Positions 43,752 to 52,068 of a stretch of 58,467 nt of DNA are shown here, piece by piece. This DNA is from Acidimicrobiaceae bacterium. GTDB taxonomy: Bacteria > Actinomycetota > Acidimicrobiia > Acidimicrobiales > Aldehydirespiratoraceae. The notes beneath the pieces were generated by a model, which saw only the letters and a program-made list of their open reading frames with translations, did not search any database and had not been told where the DNA came from. The stretch covers positions 1 through 58,467 of the forward strand of contig JAPPLH010000085.1 in NCBI GenBank assembly GCA_028819505.1. Direction: 5' to 3'. How positions within the stretch are numbered: the stretch's first letter is position 1; every line of letters begins with the position of its first letter. Made by a program: the position numbers and the translations under genes.

Positions 43752-45232
43752 CTAACCCGGGGGCGTCAAGAAGCCCGAGTCGCGCGGGAACTCGATCACC
43801 GGGCCGTACGTGTACCGGGCTGCCGCGTTGATCAGCGTCCTGCGCAGAGCATTGCACTTGTCGAGCTGGTCCATGTGGCGCTGGTTGGCGATCATGGCGA
43901 AGGTGACCGTCTCGCCGTTGGGTGCCTGAGCCAATCCAGCCAGCGAGTACGACAGGTGGGCAGTGCCCGTCTTGGCGTAGACGGCGTTGGGGCTGCCCGC
44001 GATCGGTGGCCATGTCGCGGGCCCGCAGGTCTTGAGCGTGCCGCTCCGGCCGGCTACCGCCAGCCCGGCCACCAGTGGGGAGTGCGGGCCGGCCTGCCGC
44101 AGGAGTTCGGCTACGGCCGCGCAGGTGAGGCGGTTATACCGAGAAAGACCGGAACCGTCGGCGATCTCGATGCCGGCTGCGAGAGGCCCGAGCGTCTGCT
44201 TCATGACCCCCTCGACCACCTCGACTGCTATTGCCCGTGCCGACCCCAGAGTTCGGTAGCCGATCTCCTTCAGCAGCATCTCGGCGATGGTGTTGTCGGA
44301 GCGGGTCAGCATGCGGGCCACGATCTCGGTTACGTCGGGGGACTCGATACTGGCCAGCGAGGTCAGCTGAGAACGCGGCGGGGACGTGCCGGCCTGCGGA
44401 CGGCGGGTGATCACGAGACCTCGCGTCTCCAGCAGGTCGTCGAACAGCGAGGCGGCGTGGCGGGTGGGGGCGACCGTTCTCACGTACTCGAGGCGATCCA
44501 GGATCCCCGTCTTCCAAGTATAGGAAACGTAGCCGTCGTTGATCAGCAGGCCCGACAGCGGGCCCACGAAGTTGACGGTGTCGTCGGAATATCGCCACAC
44601 GGGATCGTCACCGTGGGGCAGGAACTCCTGGTAGTAGTCGCGCACCCGGTCGAGGTACCGGGAGTCGTCGCCCACTATCCGGCCCTGTATCCGCCTGATC
44701 CCCTTGCTGGCCAGGCTCTGGCGGACACGGTCGGCCAGCTCGGTCACGTCGGTGTAGGCGACCGGATCGGGGATGCGGTTGCCAAAGCGAGGCGTGTTCA
44801 GCACGGGGTCTCCCCCGCCGACCAGGTACACGTCGCCAACCAGGGTGCCGTCGGCAGCCAAGTAGAGGGCGTCGGAGCGGACGAACACCTCTGTGCTGTA
44901 GGTCGCGTCGGGTCCGAGCACGTCCAGAGCGGCCGCCGCGGTGACGATCTTCATGAGCGACGCCGGCACCAGGGCGGAGTCGCTCTGGTCGTCGACGATC
45001 ACCTGGTCGTCGAGCAGCACGGTCAGGCACATCGAGTTGGGGGCGATCCGCACCGCGTCACCTTGGAGAACTCCCGGACCAGCCGCTGGGTCGATTCACT
45101 CACAGTTGCGGATCCCAGAGTGCTCGCGGCGCCGGCGCCGGAGGTAGCACCGAAGACAGTCCCTGCGATCATGGCGGCAGCAAGCACGGCTGGGAGGAGC
45201 CTTCGCCGATGTTCGCCACGCCACCCGATCAT
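43752..45232 (-). CDS. PBP4-type D-alanyl-D-alanine carboxypeptidase, frameshifted near the 5' end
   Basis: The S13-family catalytic part has all three serine-penicillin-site motifs: SLMK (in ALVPASLMKIVTAAAALD), SDN (LTRSDNTIAEML) and KTGT (AVYAKTGTAHLSYS). GGGDPVLNTPRFGNR is family-typical. From the internal start at 45053 there is no export signal. A good signal peptide, MIGWRGEHRRRLLPAVLAAA then MIAGTVFGATSGAGA, is encoded by ATG 45232 in another frame that would join at REFS. Inserting one base near 45066 (a TTCTCC run on the coding strand) restores one protein of about 490 residues. The product would be periplasmic and trim or open peptidoglycan peptides. Confidence 0.82.
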
Positions 45233-45249
45233 CTGCCCGCTCCGACCTG

Positions 45250-46431
45250 TCAGCTCAAGCTGGCTCTCACTACTTCTGCCAGAGCGGCGATACCTGCCGC
45301 AATGTCGTCGGGGGGAAGATGACCGAAGCAGAGACGCATCCGGCTCGCTCCGTAGTCAGGATCGGTGCACCATCCCGATCCCGGATTGAACTCGACGCCA
45401 CGCGCCGCCGCCGGTGCCACCAAGCGGTCGGTGTCGGTGCCGTCGGGCAGCGCCACCCACACGAAGATCCCGCCCCGGGGCTCCTCGAAGCGGGCGAGCT
45501 CCCCGAAGCTGTCCCGCAGAGCGCCGCAGATCGCGTCGCACTTCTTGCTCAGCACCGCGGTGAGGGCGTCGACGTGGTCGTCGAAGTGGGCCGCGGCGTA
45601 CTCGGCCACTGTGATCTGTTCCAGCGCTCCCGACCCCGCGTCGGTCTTGAGCGCCAGCAGCCGGCTCATCACCGGCCAGTCGGCCACGATGTAGCCCAGC
45701 CGTAGTGCGGGGGCGAGCGTCTTGGAGAATGATCCGCAGTACACGACCTGGCCGCCGCCCGAGTCCAGTGAGCGGATCGTCGGCGGCCGTTCCCCGTTGA
45801 AGACCAGGTCGGCGTAGCAGTCGTCCTCGAAGATGGCGACCTCGTAGCGGCGAGCTGTCTCCAGCAGTTCGCGCCGGCGCGCCACCGGCATCACCGTGCC
45901 TGTCGGGTTCTGCACTGTCGGGATCGTGTAGATGAACTTCGGCCGCCGGCCCTGGCGCCTCAGCGACTCCAGCACGTCGTTGAGATGATCGACGCGCATG
46001 CCGTCGGAGTCGAGTTCGACGCCGTGTACATCGGCTCGCAGGGCGGCGAGACGGCTCAAAGTGCCGGCGTAGGTGGCCTTCTCGACGATTACCGGGTCGC
46101 CGGGCGCGAGCAGCCCGGCGTTCACCAGGTCGAGGGCTTGCAGCGAGCCTGAGGTGACCAGGACTTCCGATGCGCCGGTGGGCATGTGTGCCCTGCGGGC
46201 CAGGGCCTCGCCGATGAACTCGCGCAGCGGCAGGTGCCCCTGAGGGCTCCCTCCCAGGTTGTACTTGGCCAAGTCCTGGCCGTGGCGGGCCAGGGCGGTG
46301 GCGGCGGCCTCCGCGAAGCCGCCGAAGGGCACGCTGGCGGGGTCGTTGTGGCCGCCGACGAAGTTGAAAGGCGGATCCCCCGCCCATTCGGCTTGCCCGT
46401 CGGCTAGCCCCGCCCTGAGCAGCGCCGTCAT
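45250..46431 (-). CDS. PLP-dependent aminotransferase, class I/II
   Basis: A protein of about 393 residues from ATG 46431 (MTALLRAGLADGQAEWAGDP); in-frame GTGs at 46449 and 46461 are alternatives. It has the fold-type I features YNLGGSPQGHLPLREFIGEA, VLVTSGSLQALDLV, IYTIPTVQNPTGTVMPV, the FEDDCYADLVF Asp/Tyr pair, and the pyridoxal lysine in CGSFSKTLAPALRLGYIV. The set is close to 2-aminoadipate/valine-pyruvate transaminases and to the MocR enzyme domain, but no DNA-binding region is attached. Amino-acid substrate is not predictable. Confidence 0.87.
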   Translation of the reverse strand: MTALLRAGLADGQAEWAGDPPFNFVGGHNDPASVPFGGFAEAAATALARHGQDLAKYNLGGSPQGHLPLREFIGEALARRAHMPTGASEVLVTSGSLQALDLVNAGLLAPGDPVIVEKATYAGTLSRLAALRADVHGVELDSDGMRVDHLNDVLESLRRQGRRPKFIYTIPTVQNPTGTVMPVARRRELLETARRYEVAIFEDDCYADLVFNGERPPTIRSLDSGGGQVVYCGSFSKTLAPALRLGYIVADWPVMSRLLALKTDAGSGALEQITVAEYAAAHFDDHVDALTAVLSKKCDAICGALRDSFGELARFEEPRGGIFVWVALPDGTDTDRLVAPAAARGVEFNPGSGWCTDPDYGASRMRLCFGHLPPDDIAAGIAALAEVVRASLS

Positions 46432-46600
46432 GTCGAAGCCCACCACGGGGAGACTACTCACAGGCTGGGATCCGCTCCTATCCGGGCGGCCGGGGCGGAA
46501 CCATGCGACGCCCCGGACCCGAGCGGCTGTGAATGCAGACGACAAGCGCGGGAGACCCGTCCGAGCGGCCCTCAGGCCGCGGCGAACAGGCACGGGACGG

Positions 46601-46711
46601 GTCGCGGCTAGAGCACGGCCAGGCCGGATCCGGCGACCTCGGCCCGCACGACGGGGAAGTAGTCGTCCGATCCGTCGCGGCTAGAGCACGGCCAGGCCGG
46701 ATCCGGCGACC
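46601..46711 (-). repeat. 38-bp perfect direct repeat of the thiN 3' end, 73-bp offset
   Basis: Bases 46674-46711, covering the last residues (VAGSGLAVL) and stop of thiN, are identical to 46601-46638 downstream. The offset equals that at the 3' end of the large gene near 8.7 kb. Bases 46557-46596 also resemble a worn copy of the interspersed repeat. Confidence 0.85.
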
Positions 46712-47343
46712 GCGCCGGCCGGCCTGATGGCGAGCAGGACGCCCTCCACCACGTCCACCGTCGGCGGCTCGGCCACGATCACGTTGGACGTGCCTCGTCC
46801 GGAGGTCGGGCTCAGCGCCTCCTCAGCCAGCGGGTACAGCAGACCGGACGTGGACGCCACCAGCGCCGGGCCGCCCACGGCCAGCAGCGACACGACCTCT
46901 CCCACCTCGCCGCGCAGGCGGCGCAGGCCCCGCACCACGGTCACATGGGCCTCTCCCACTGTGGCCGACACCTCAAGCGCGGCCCAGCGCGGCGAGGCCA
47001 GCACCACCAGGCTGGCAATCGCCTGGTCGAGCCGCCCCCCGGCGGGCAGCAGCACATGCACCGCCTCGACTTGCCGCAGCGCCGCGGCCATGGCCAGTTC
47101 GAGATCGGTCGCGTCCTTGTCGGCGGGATGCGACTCCACGACTGCGCCGCCGCGCTTGGCCCAATCCAGCGCGGCCTCGCTGGCCGAGTCCAAGTCGCCC
47201 ACCACCGCATCGACGCGCAGTCGCCAGCGCCGGGCCGCGTCCAGCCCTCCGTCGGCCGCGATGACGTGGTCGGGAGATCCCAACGCGGGGGCCTCGCCGT
47301 GTTGGTCGCCCGCCACCAGCAGCGCCCATGATCGACGCTTCAC
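46681..47343 (-). CDS. Thiamine pyrophosphokinase-like protein
   Basis: A 220-residue protein. VIAADGGLDAARRW, VDAVVGDLDSAS, the stretch HPADKDATDLELAMAAALRQ and LLPAGGRLDQAIASL are the ATP and thiamine-binding motifs of ThiN-type kinases (thiamine to thiamine diphosphate). The C-terminal beta-domain ends in RGTSNVIVAEPPTVDVVEGV. It is of usual length. It is read in the same direction as, and 82 bp downstream of, the M23 peptidase gene. Confidence 0.85.
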   Translation of the reverse strand: MKRRSWALLVAGDQHGEAPALGSPDHVIAADGGLDAARRWRLRVDAVVGDLDSASEAALDWAKRGGAVVESHPADKDATDLELAMAAALRQVEAVHVLLPAGGRLDQAIASLVVLASPRWAALEVSATVGEAHVTVVRGLRRLRGEVGEVVSLLAVGGPALVASTSGLLYPLAEEALSPTSGRGTSNVIVAEPPTVDVVEGVLLAIRPAGAVAGSGLAVL

Positions 47344-47425
47344 GACGCCGCCCTCCGGATCCGCAGGGCCACAGCCCGCCGGGCGCGCCCACCCGGGCGC
47401 GGCGCGCCGGCCATGCCCGACCCGT

Positions 47426-48643
47426 TCATGGCAAGTACGGCGTGGGGTCCACGGCCTTGCCGTCGATGCGCAGTTCGAAGTGCAGGTGGGGGCCGGTGGA
47501 CCATCCGGTGGAGCCGATCGCGCCGATGCGGTCGCCGCTCTGCACGTTCTGGCCCTCGGACACCTCGATGCGGCTGAGGTGGGCGTATAGCGTGCTGTAC
47601 CCGAGCCCGTGGTAGATGACGATGGTGTTGCCGAAGCCGCCGCGCTGTCCGGCCAGGATCACCTCGCCGGAGCGGGCCGCCCTGACCCGGTCCCCGGTGT
47701 CGCCGCCGAGGTCGATCCCGTTGTGCTGGCGCACCGTCCCGAAGATGGGGTGGACCCGCGGCCCGAATCCCGACGTCTTCTCCCCGTCCGCGGGCCAGGC
47801 CACCAGCTCGAAGGGGCCGTGCTCGGCCTCGTGGCGGCGCCGCTCCTCCTCGATGGCGCGGCGGCGGGCCTCCTCCTCCTGGCGGCGCCGCTCCTCCTCT
47901 CTGCGCCGGATCTCCTCCTCGATGCGGAAGATCTCCTGCTCCATCTCCGTGTCGGACCGCTCGATGTCGGCCGACACGAGATTCCATTCCTCGATGCGGG
48001 ACTGGATCTCCAGACGCAGCTCCGTCGCCGCGGCACGGGCGTCCTGGAGGTCGGCGAGCCGCTGCTGCTGGGCCTGCCGCTCCTCGTCGGCGGCCTCGGC
48101 CCGGTCGAGGGCCCGCCGGCGCACCACCTCGAGCTGGGCCTCTGCGGTCCGCAGCTCGTCGGTGATCTCCAGTTCGCTGCCTATGGCCAGGTCGAGCAGG
48201 AACAGCTTCACCGCGCTCTCGTTGAGGCTGGTCGAGAACTGCTCGACGACGTCGACGGGCGGCTGCACGTAGGCCTGGATGGCCCGCTGCCGCAGGCGCT
48301 CCCGGATGGTCTCGATCTCGTCGACATACCATTCGGCCTCGGCCCGGGCCGCGGCCGCCTCGGCTTCCGCGGCCACGATGGCCGACTCGGCCGCCTCGAT
48401 CCGGGTGTACTGGAGGTCGACGAAGTCGTCCAGTTCCCGGAGCGCGTCGATCAGGGCCTCGTCGTCCGCTACGAGCGCATCAATCTGGCTGGCCGCGTCG
48501 GCGGCGTCGCGGGCCAGCTGCTCCCGCTGCTGGCGGAGATCCTCGATCCGCTCGTCGTCCTGTGCCAGCGCGGCGGCCGCCATCAGCGCTGCCGCCGACC
48601 CGATCAGCAGCAGCGCGCCGGAGAGGCGCCGCAGCCTACGCAC
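47426..48643 (-). CDS. Exported coiled-coil M23 metallopeptidase
   Basis: A 405-residue protein from GTG 48643 (VRRLRRLSGALLLIGSAAAL), whose N terminus is a clear signal peptide ending near AAALAQ. Residues 30-255 form a long coiled coil (IEDLRQQREQLARDAADAAS ... RRREEERRRQEEEARRRAIE). The C-terminal LytM/M23 domain carries the zinc ligands HNGIDLGG and HLHFEL and starts at VAWPADGEKTSGFGPRVHPI. The layout is that of EnvC/NlpD-like cell-division hydrolases or activators. With all zinc ligands present it is probably an active endopeptidase. The start is supported by a promoter that would yield a leaderless mRNA. Confidence 0.88.
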   Translation of the reverse strand: MRRLRRLSGALLLIGSAAALMAAAALAQDDERIEDLRQQREQLARDAADAASQIDALVADDEALIDALRELDDFVDLQYTRIEAAESAIVAAEAEAAAARAEAEWYVDEIETIRERLRQRAIQAYVQPPVDVVEQFSTSLNESAVKLFLLDLAIGSELEITDELRTAEAQLEVVRRRALDRAEAADEERQAQQQRLADLQDARAAATELRLEIQSRIEEWNLVSADIERSDTEMEQEIFRIEEEIRRREEERRRQEEEARRRAIEEERRRHEAEHGPFELVAWPADGEKTSGFGPRVHPIFGTVRQHNGIDLGGDTGDRVRAARSGEVILAGQRGGFGNTIVIYHGLGYSTLYAHLSRIEVSEGQNVQSGDRIGAIGSTGWSTGPHLHFELRIDGKAVDPTPYLP

Positions 48644-48650
48644 CCCGAAT

Positions 48651-48679
48651 ATCGTAACGAAAAGGCAATATTTCCGCAA
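48651..48679 (-). promoter_or_regulatory. Promoter for a leaderless M23 peptidase mRNA
   Basis: On the minus strand TTGCGG (48674-48679) and TACGAT (48651-48656) are 17 bp apart. The GTG start at 48643 lies 7 bp past the -10 box, where transcription should begin, so the message would begin at or next to the start codon. Confidence 0.65.
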
Positions 48680-48787
48680 TCTGTGCGCAACAATTCTGCG
48701 GGCGCTGCCAAGAGTGTCCGGCGCGCCCATCGGGAACTACGAAGCCGGGGGCTCAGGCGAGGCCGCCCGCGGTGCGGCGCTGCCTTC

Positions 48788-48838
48788 CCCGCTCCTGTTC
48801 GCTGCGCTCACGGGCCGCTCGGACCACGGCCTCGCTGA
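48788..48838 (-). repeat. Interspersed coding-permissive repeat downstream of a thiolase-like gene
   Basis: CCCGCTCCTGTTCGCTGCGC then ACGGGCCGCTCGGACCACGG and CCTCGCT; two bases differ from the copy at 40.8 kb. It lies about 46 bp past the stop of the thiolase-like gene and in the same sense as that gene. Confidence 0.83.
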
Positions 48839-48884
48839 GCGTCCCGCCACGACCATCACGATTCGTCGCCCTCCCGCTCGGCCT

Positions 48885-50048
48885 CTACAACTTGCCGGCG
48901 CCGACGATCCACATGGCGAAGTACTGGGCCCCGCCGCCGTAGGCATGGCCCACCGCCCGGCGGGCGCCGTCCACCTGGTGCTCACCGGCCGCGCCCATCA
49001 CCTGAAGTGCCGCCTCGGCGAACCGGATCATGCCGGACGCCCCGATCGGGTTGCTCGACAGCACCCCGCCGGAGCAGTTGACCGGCAGGTCGCCGCCGTC
49101 GAGCCCGGTCGCCCCGGACTCCACCATGCGCCAGCCCTCGCCGGTGGACGCGAACCCAAGGCTCTCCAGCCACATCGGCTCGTACCACGAGAACGGCACG
49201 TACATCTCGACGGCGTCGATCCCGGACCGCCGGTCGACGATGCCGGCCTGCGCGAACACGTCGTCGGCGCACTGCTCCGACGCGGCCGGCGACACCATGT
49301 TGCGGCCGCCGTAGCTGTTGCTCTCGCTGCGCATGGCCGTGCCGTGCACCCAGGCGACCGGCCCGGCATGGCGGTCGCCGCCCGCCTCGTCGACGAGGAC
49401 CATGGCGCAGGCGCCGTCGGAGGAGGGGCAGGTCTCGGAGTAGCGGATCGGGTCCCACAGCATCGGCGAGTCCACGACCTGCTCGAAGGTGAGGTCGTGC
49501 TGGTGGAGGTGGGCGTACGGGTTGAGCAGGGCCTGGCGGCGGTCCTTGTGGGCCACCATGCAGCCGATCAACTCGGGGGCGCCGGTCATCATCATGTAGC
49601 GGCGGATTATCGGCGAGAAGTAGCCGCCCGCCCCGGCGTTGACCGACGTGGCGAAGGGCTGCGGGAGCGACAGGGCCCACATGGCGTTGGACTCCGACTG
49701 CTTCTCCCAGCCGATGGTGAGCACGCAGCGGTGGACGCGGCTCTGCACCATCGACGCTGCCACGCAGGCGGTCGAGCCCCCGACCGAGCCCGCGGTGTGG
49801 ACCCGCATGATCGGCTTGCCCACCGCCCCCAGCGCCTCGGCGAGATAGATCTCGGGCATCATCACGCCCTCGAAGAAGTCGGGCGCCTTGCCGATGATCA
49901 CGGCGTCGATGTCGCTCCAGGTCTTGCCGGCCATCTCCAGCGCCCGGTAGGCGGCCTCGCGCAGCAGCCCGGCCATGGACACGTCGCGGCGGGCCGCGGC
50001 GTACTTGGTCTGGCCGACCCCGATGACCGCGGTGCGTTCAGCGGCCAC
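48885..50048 (-). CDS. Thiolase-fold lipid-transfer protein
   Basis: A 387-residue thiolase-superfamily protein. It starts GTG 50048 (AAERTAVIGVGQTKYAAARR). The active-site Cys equivalent is in VGGSTACVAASMVQ, and the C-terminal signature is VNCSGGVLSSNPIGASGMIR with HAYGGGAQY in place of the usual GGGQG end. Such Ltp/SCP2-thiolase-like proteins work with DUF35 partners as aldolases or thiolases in steroid or branched acyl-CoA breakdown. It is the last gene of the DUF35-thiolase operon and is separated from the previous gene by three hairpins. Confidence 0.85.
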   Translation of the reverse strand: MAAERTAVIGVGQTKYAAARRDVSMAGLLREAAYRALEMAGKTWSDIDAVIIGKAPDFFEGVMMPEIYLAEALGAVGKPIMRVHTAGSVGGSTACVAASMVQSRVHRCVLTIGWEKQSESNAMWALSLPQPFATSVNAGAGGYFSPIIRRYMMMTGAPELIGCMVAHKDRRQALLNPYAHLHQHDLTFEQVVDSPMLWDPIRYSETCPSSDGACAMVLVDEAGGDRHAGPVAWVHGTAMRSESNSYGGRNMVSPAASEQCADDVFAQAGIVDRRSGIDAVEMYVPFSWYEPMWLESLGFASTGEGWRMVESGATGLDGGDLPVNCSGGVLSSNPIGASGMIRFAEAALQVMGAAGEHQVDGARRAVGHAYGGGAQYFAMWIVGAGKL

Positions 50049-50080
50049 GATCAGTCACCCTCCCGCACGCGGCCGTCCCG

Positions 50081-50271
50081 CGAACTGGCAGCAGAATGCA
50101 CGCATACCGTGCAAAACGCTGCCAATTCGGCCGTGACCGAGGCTGCGCCCGCGAACTGGCAGCAGAATGCACGCATACCGTGCAAAACGCTGCCAATTCG
50201 GCCGTGACCGAGGCTGCGCCCGCGAACTGGCAGCAGAATGCACGCATACCGTGCAAAACGCTGCCAATTCG
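50081..50271 (-). repeat. Three tandem 49-bp nested hairpins, 71-bp period
   Basis: Copies at 50081-50129, 50152-50200 and 50223-50271 are identical to each other, and the 22-bp spacers are identical too. Each pairs CGAACTGGCAGC with GCTGCCAATTCG (one C:A mismatch) and inside TGCACG with CGTGCA around CATAC. The array fills the gap between two thiolase-like genes. Confidence 0.9.
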
Positions 50272-50281
50272 CCTGGCCATG

Positions 50282-51337
50282 TCAGTCGCCCTCCAGAACG
50301 CACACCATGTTCTGCTGCAGGCACGGGCCCGATGCGGCGTGGGCCACGGCCCGGTCGCCGTCGCCCCGCCAGATCCGCGACGCGGCCTCGCCGATGCGGA
50401 TGAGGCCCGACGCCATCATGGTGTTCGCCGCCAGCGCGCCCCCCGACGGGTTGACGGCGGTGCTGTCCTCGTTGAGGCCGAGAGCGTCGATCAGCAGGTG
50501 CTCGGAGGTGGTGAAGGGGCCGTGCAGCTCGGCCAGGTCGATCTTGTCGCCGGCCGCGCCCGCGTGGTGAGCGGCCAGCCGAGCCGAGGCCGACGACGTG
50601 AGGTCCCGCACGCCGAGGGTGTGGGCGTCGCTGCGATGGTCGATGCCCCGGATCCATGCCGGGCGCTCGCACAGCTCCCGGGCCCGGTCCCCGGCCGCGA
50701 GCACCACCGCGCAGCCGCCGTCGGCCTCTGCCGGGAGGTCGGAGGGCCGCAGCGGGTCGATCGCATAGTCCTCGGCCAGGATCTCGGCCACCGACTTGGG
50801 CTCGGATCTGACCGCGTGGGGATTGGAGGCCGCGCCGGCCCGGCTGCGGGCTGCGATCTCGGCCAGGCGGTTCTCGCTGACATGGCCGCCCTCCAGCATG
50901 AGCCGTGCCGCCAGGGCCTCGATCGCGTACGAGTCGGGCCACAGCGGGCACACGTAGTAGGGGTCCATCTGGGTGGCCAGCACGTCGCGCACCGATCCCG
51001 GCGAGGACTTGCCGTAGCCGTACACGAAGGCGGTGTCGATGCCGCCGCACTGGATCTTCACCCAGGCCTCGTAGAGCGCCCAGGCACCGTCCTGCTCGAC
51101 GTGGCTCTCGCTGATGGGCGGCACCGGACCGGTCCCGTCGATGGTCATCACGAACGAGAACGCCTGCCCGGCCAGGAAGTCCGAGGAGCCCGAGCAGGTG
51201 AACCCCATGTCGGACTGGGTCAAGCCGACGGACGCCTTGGCCTGCTCCATCAGCGGGACCATGAACTCCACCTCGGATTCGCCGGAGATGGCCGCCTCCT
51301 GGCGCTGCGCGAAAGCCACGACGGCGACGTCGATCAT
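50282..51337 (-). CDS. Thiolase-fold lipid-transfer protein, short type
   Basis: A 351-residue thiolase-like protein from ATG 51337 (MIDVAVVAFAQRQEAAISGE). TCSGSSDFLAGQAFSFV occupies the active-site loop, with Ser-Ser where thiolases have Cys, so C-C bond cleavage by the normal thiolase mechanism is doubtful. The C-terminal part has ELHGPFTTSEHLLIDALGLN and VNPSGGALAANTMMASGLIR. It is likely one half of a heteromer with the other thiolase-like protein and DUF35 proteins. The 5' end is preceded by duplicated copies of the region around the ATG. Confidence 0.82.
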   Translation of the reverse strand: MIDVAVVAFAQRQEAAISGESEVEFMVPLMEQAKASVGLTQSDMGFTCSGSSDFLAGQAFSFVMTIDGTGPVPPISESHVEQDGAWALYEAWVKIQCGGIDTAFVYGYGKSSPGSVRDVLATQMDPYYVCPLWPDSYAIEALAARLMLEGGHVSENRLAEIAARSRAGAASNPHAVRSEPKSVAEILAEDYAIDPLRPSDLPAEADGGCAVVLAAGDRARELCERPAWIRGIDHRSDAHTLGVRDLTSSASARLAAHHAGAAGDKIDLAELHGPFTTSEHLLIDALGLNEDSTAVNPSGGALAANTMMASGLIRIGEAASRIWRGDGDRAVAHAASGPCLQQNMVCVLEGD

Positions 51338-51369
51338 GCCGGCGCGGCCTCGACCGCGAATCTCGAAGT

Positions 51370-51451
51370 GTCGATCATGGTGGCGTTCACCCCGGCCATG
51401 ATTCCCGAACGTCGATCATGGTGGCGTTCACCCCGGCCATGATTCCCGAAC
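51370..51451 (-). repeat. Perfect 41-bp tandem duplication upstream of a thiolase-like gene
   Basis: 51370-51410 and 51411-51451 are identical. On the coding strand each begins with or abuts ATGATCGAC, the same text as the start of the thiolase-like gene (51337) and of the sequence at 51471, giving four spaced ATGATCGAC motifs. Confidence 0.85.
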
Positions 51452-51468
51452 GTCGACCCGGACGTCGA

Positions 51469-52068
51469 TCATCGGTCGCTCGCCTCGACGCGGCCGATCC
51501 GCTCGTAGTCGGTGATGACCTCGTCGGGCTCGCCGGTGGGCGCCCAGCCGAGGATGTTGGCCGCGGAGGTCTCGAGCTCCTCGTCGGGCTTCCACACGGC
51601 CCGCACTCGCATGCCGATGCGGACCTCCTCCGGCGCGATGTCGATGACGAGGCCCAGGAACCCCACCGACGCACCGTCGAGGACGATCCAGGCGCTGCAG
51701 TAGGGTGGCTCGAGGTCGGGGCGCCGCTCTATGGGGACCCGGGTGATGTTGAAGGACTCGACGTAGCCGGTGTCGGCCAGCTCGACGGCTTCGCTGGTGG
51801 CCGCGCCGGCCAGGGGGCTCACTCCCCGGGGCGGAACGAACACCTGGCCGGTGGCGCCGCAGCGCTCCCCGAGGATCCGCTTGCCGGCCATGGCCCGCAG
51901 GTATCTCGACAGCGCCCGTCCCGGCGTGTACGTGTAGGTCATCCGGATGGGCGTGCACACGCTCTCCACCGGTTCGGCACCGGCCAGCGCACCGGGCAAC
52001 GTCACCGGCGCGGACAGGGCGGCCGGCGCTGCCAGCGGATCGCGGGCCGCGGCTGAGTCCGGGCTCAC
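51469..52068 (-). CDS. DUF35 OB-fold acyl-CoA-associated protein
   Basis: A 199-residue protein from GTG 52068. The N-terminal 35 residues are Ala/Pro-rich. Next comes a helical part (ALSRYLRAMAGKRILGERCG) and a zinc-ribbon-like start in which only one of the expected CxxC pairs is seen (ERCGATGQVFVPP), then the OB-fold: GYVESFNITRVPIERRPDLE, PPYCSAWIVLDGASVGFLGL and RIGMRVRAVWKPDE. DUF35 proteins pair with thiolase-fold partners. Its start overlaps the stop of the preceding DUF35 gene (GTGA). Confidence 0.83.
   Translation of the reverse strand: MSPDSAAARDPLAAPAALSAPVTLPGALAGAEPVESVCTPIRMTYTYTPGRALSRYLRAMAGKRILGERCGATGQVFVPPRGVSPLAGAATSEAVELADTGYVESFNITRVPIERRPDLEPPYCSAWIVLDGASVGFLGLVIDIAPEEVRIGMRVRAVWKPDEELETSAANILGWAPTGEPDEVITDYERIGRVEASDR

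Noticed and set aside
50081-50403. Tandem 49-bp units considered as a CRISPR array or as repeated small peptides (MHAYRAKRCQF...)
   Set aside because: The spacers are identical, the units are hairpins with a 71-bp period, no cas gene is near, and the peptide frames are only a consequence of the repeat.
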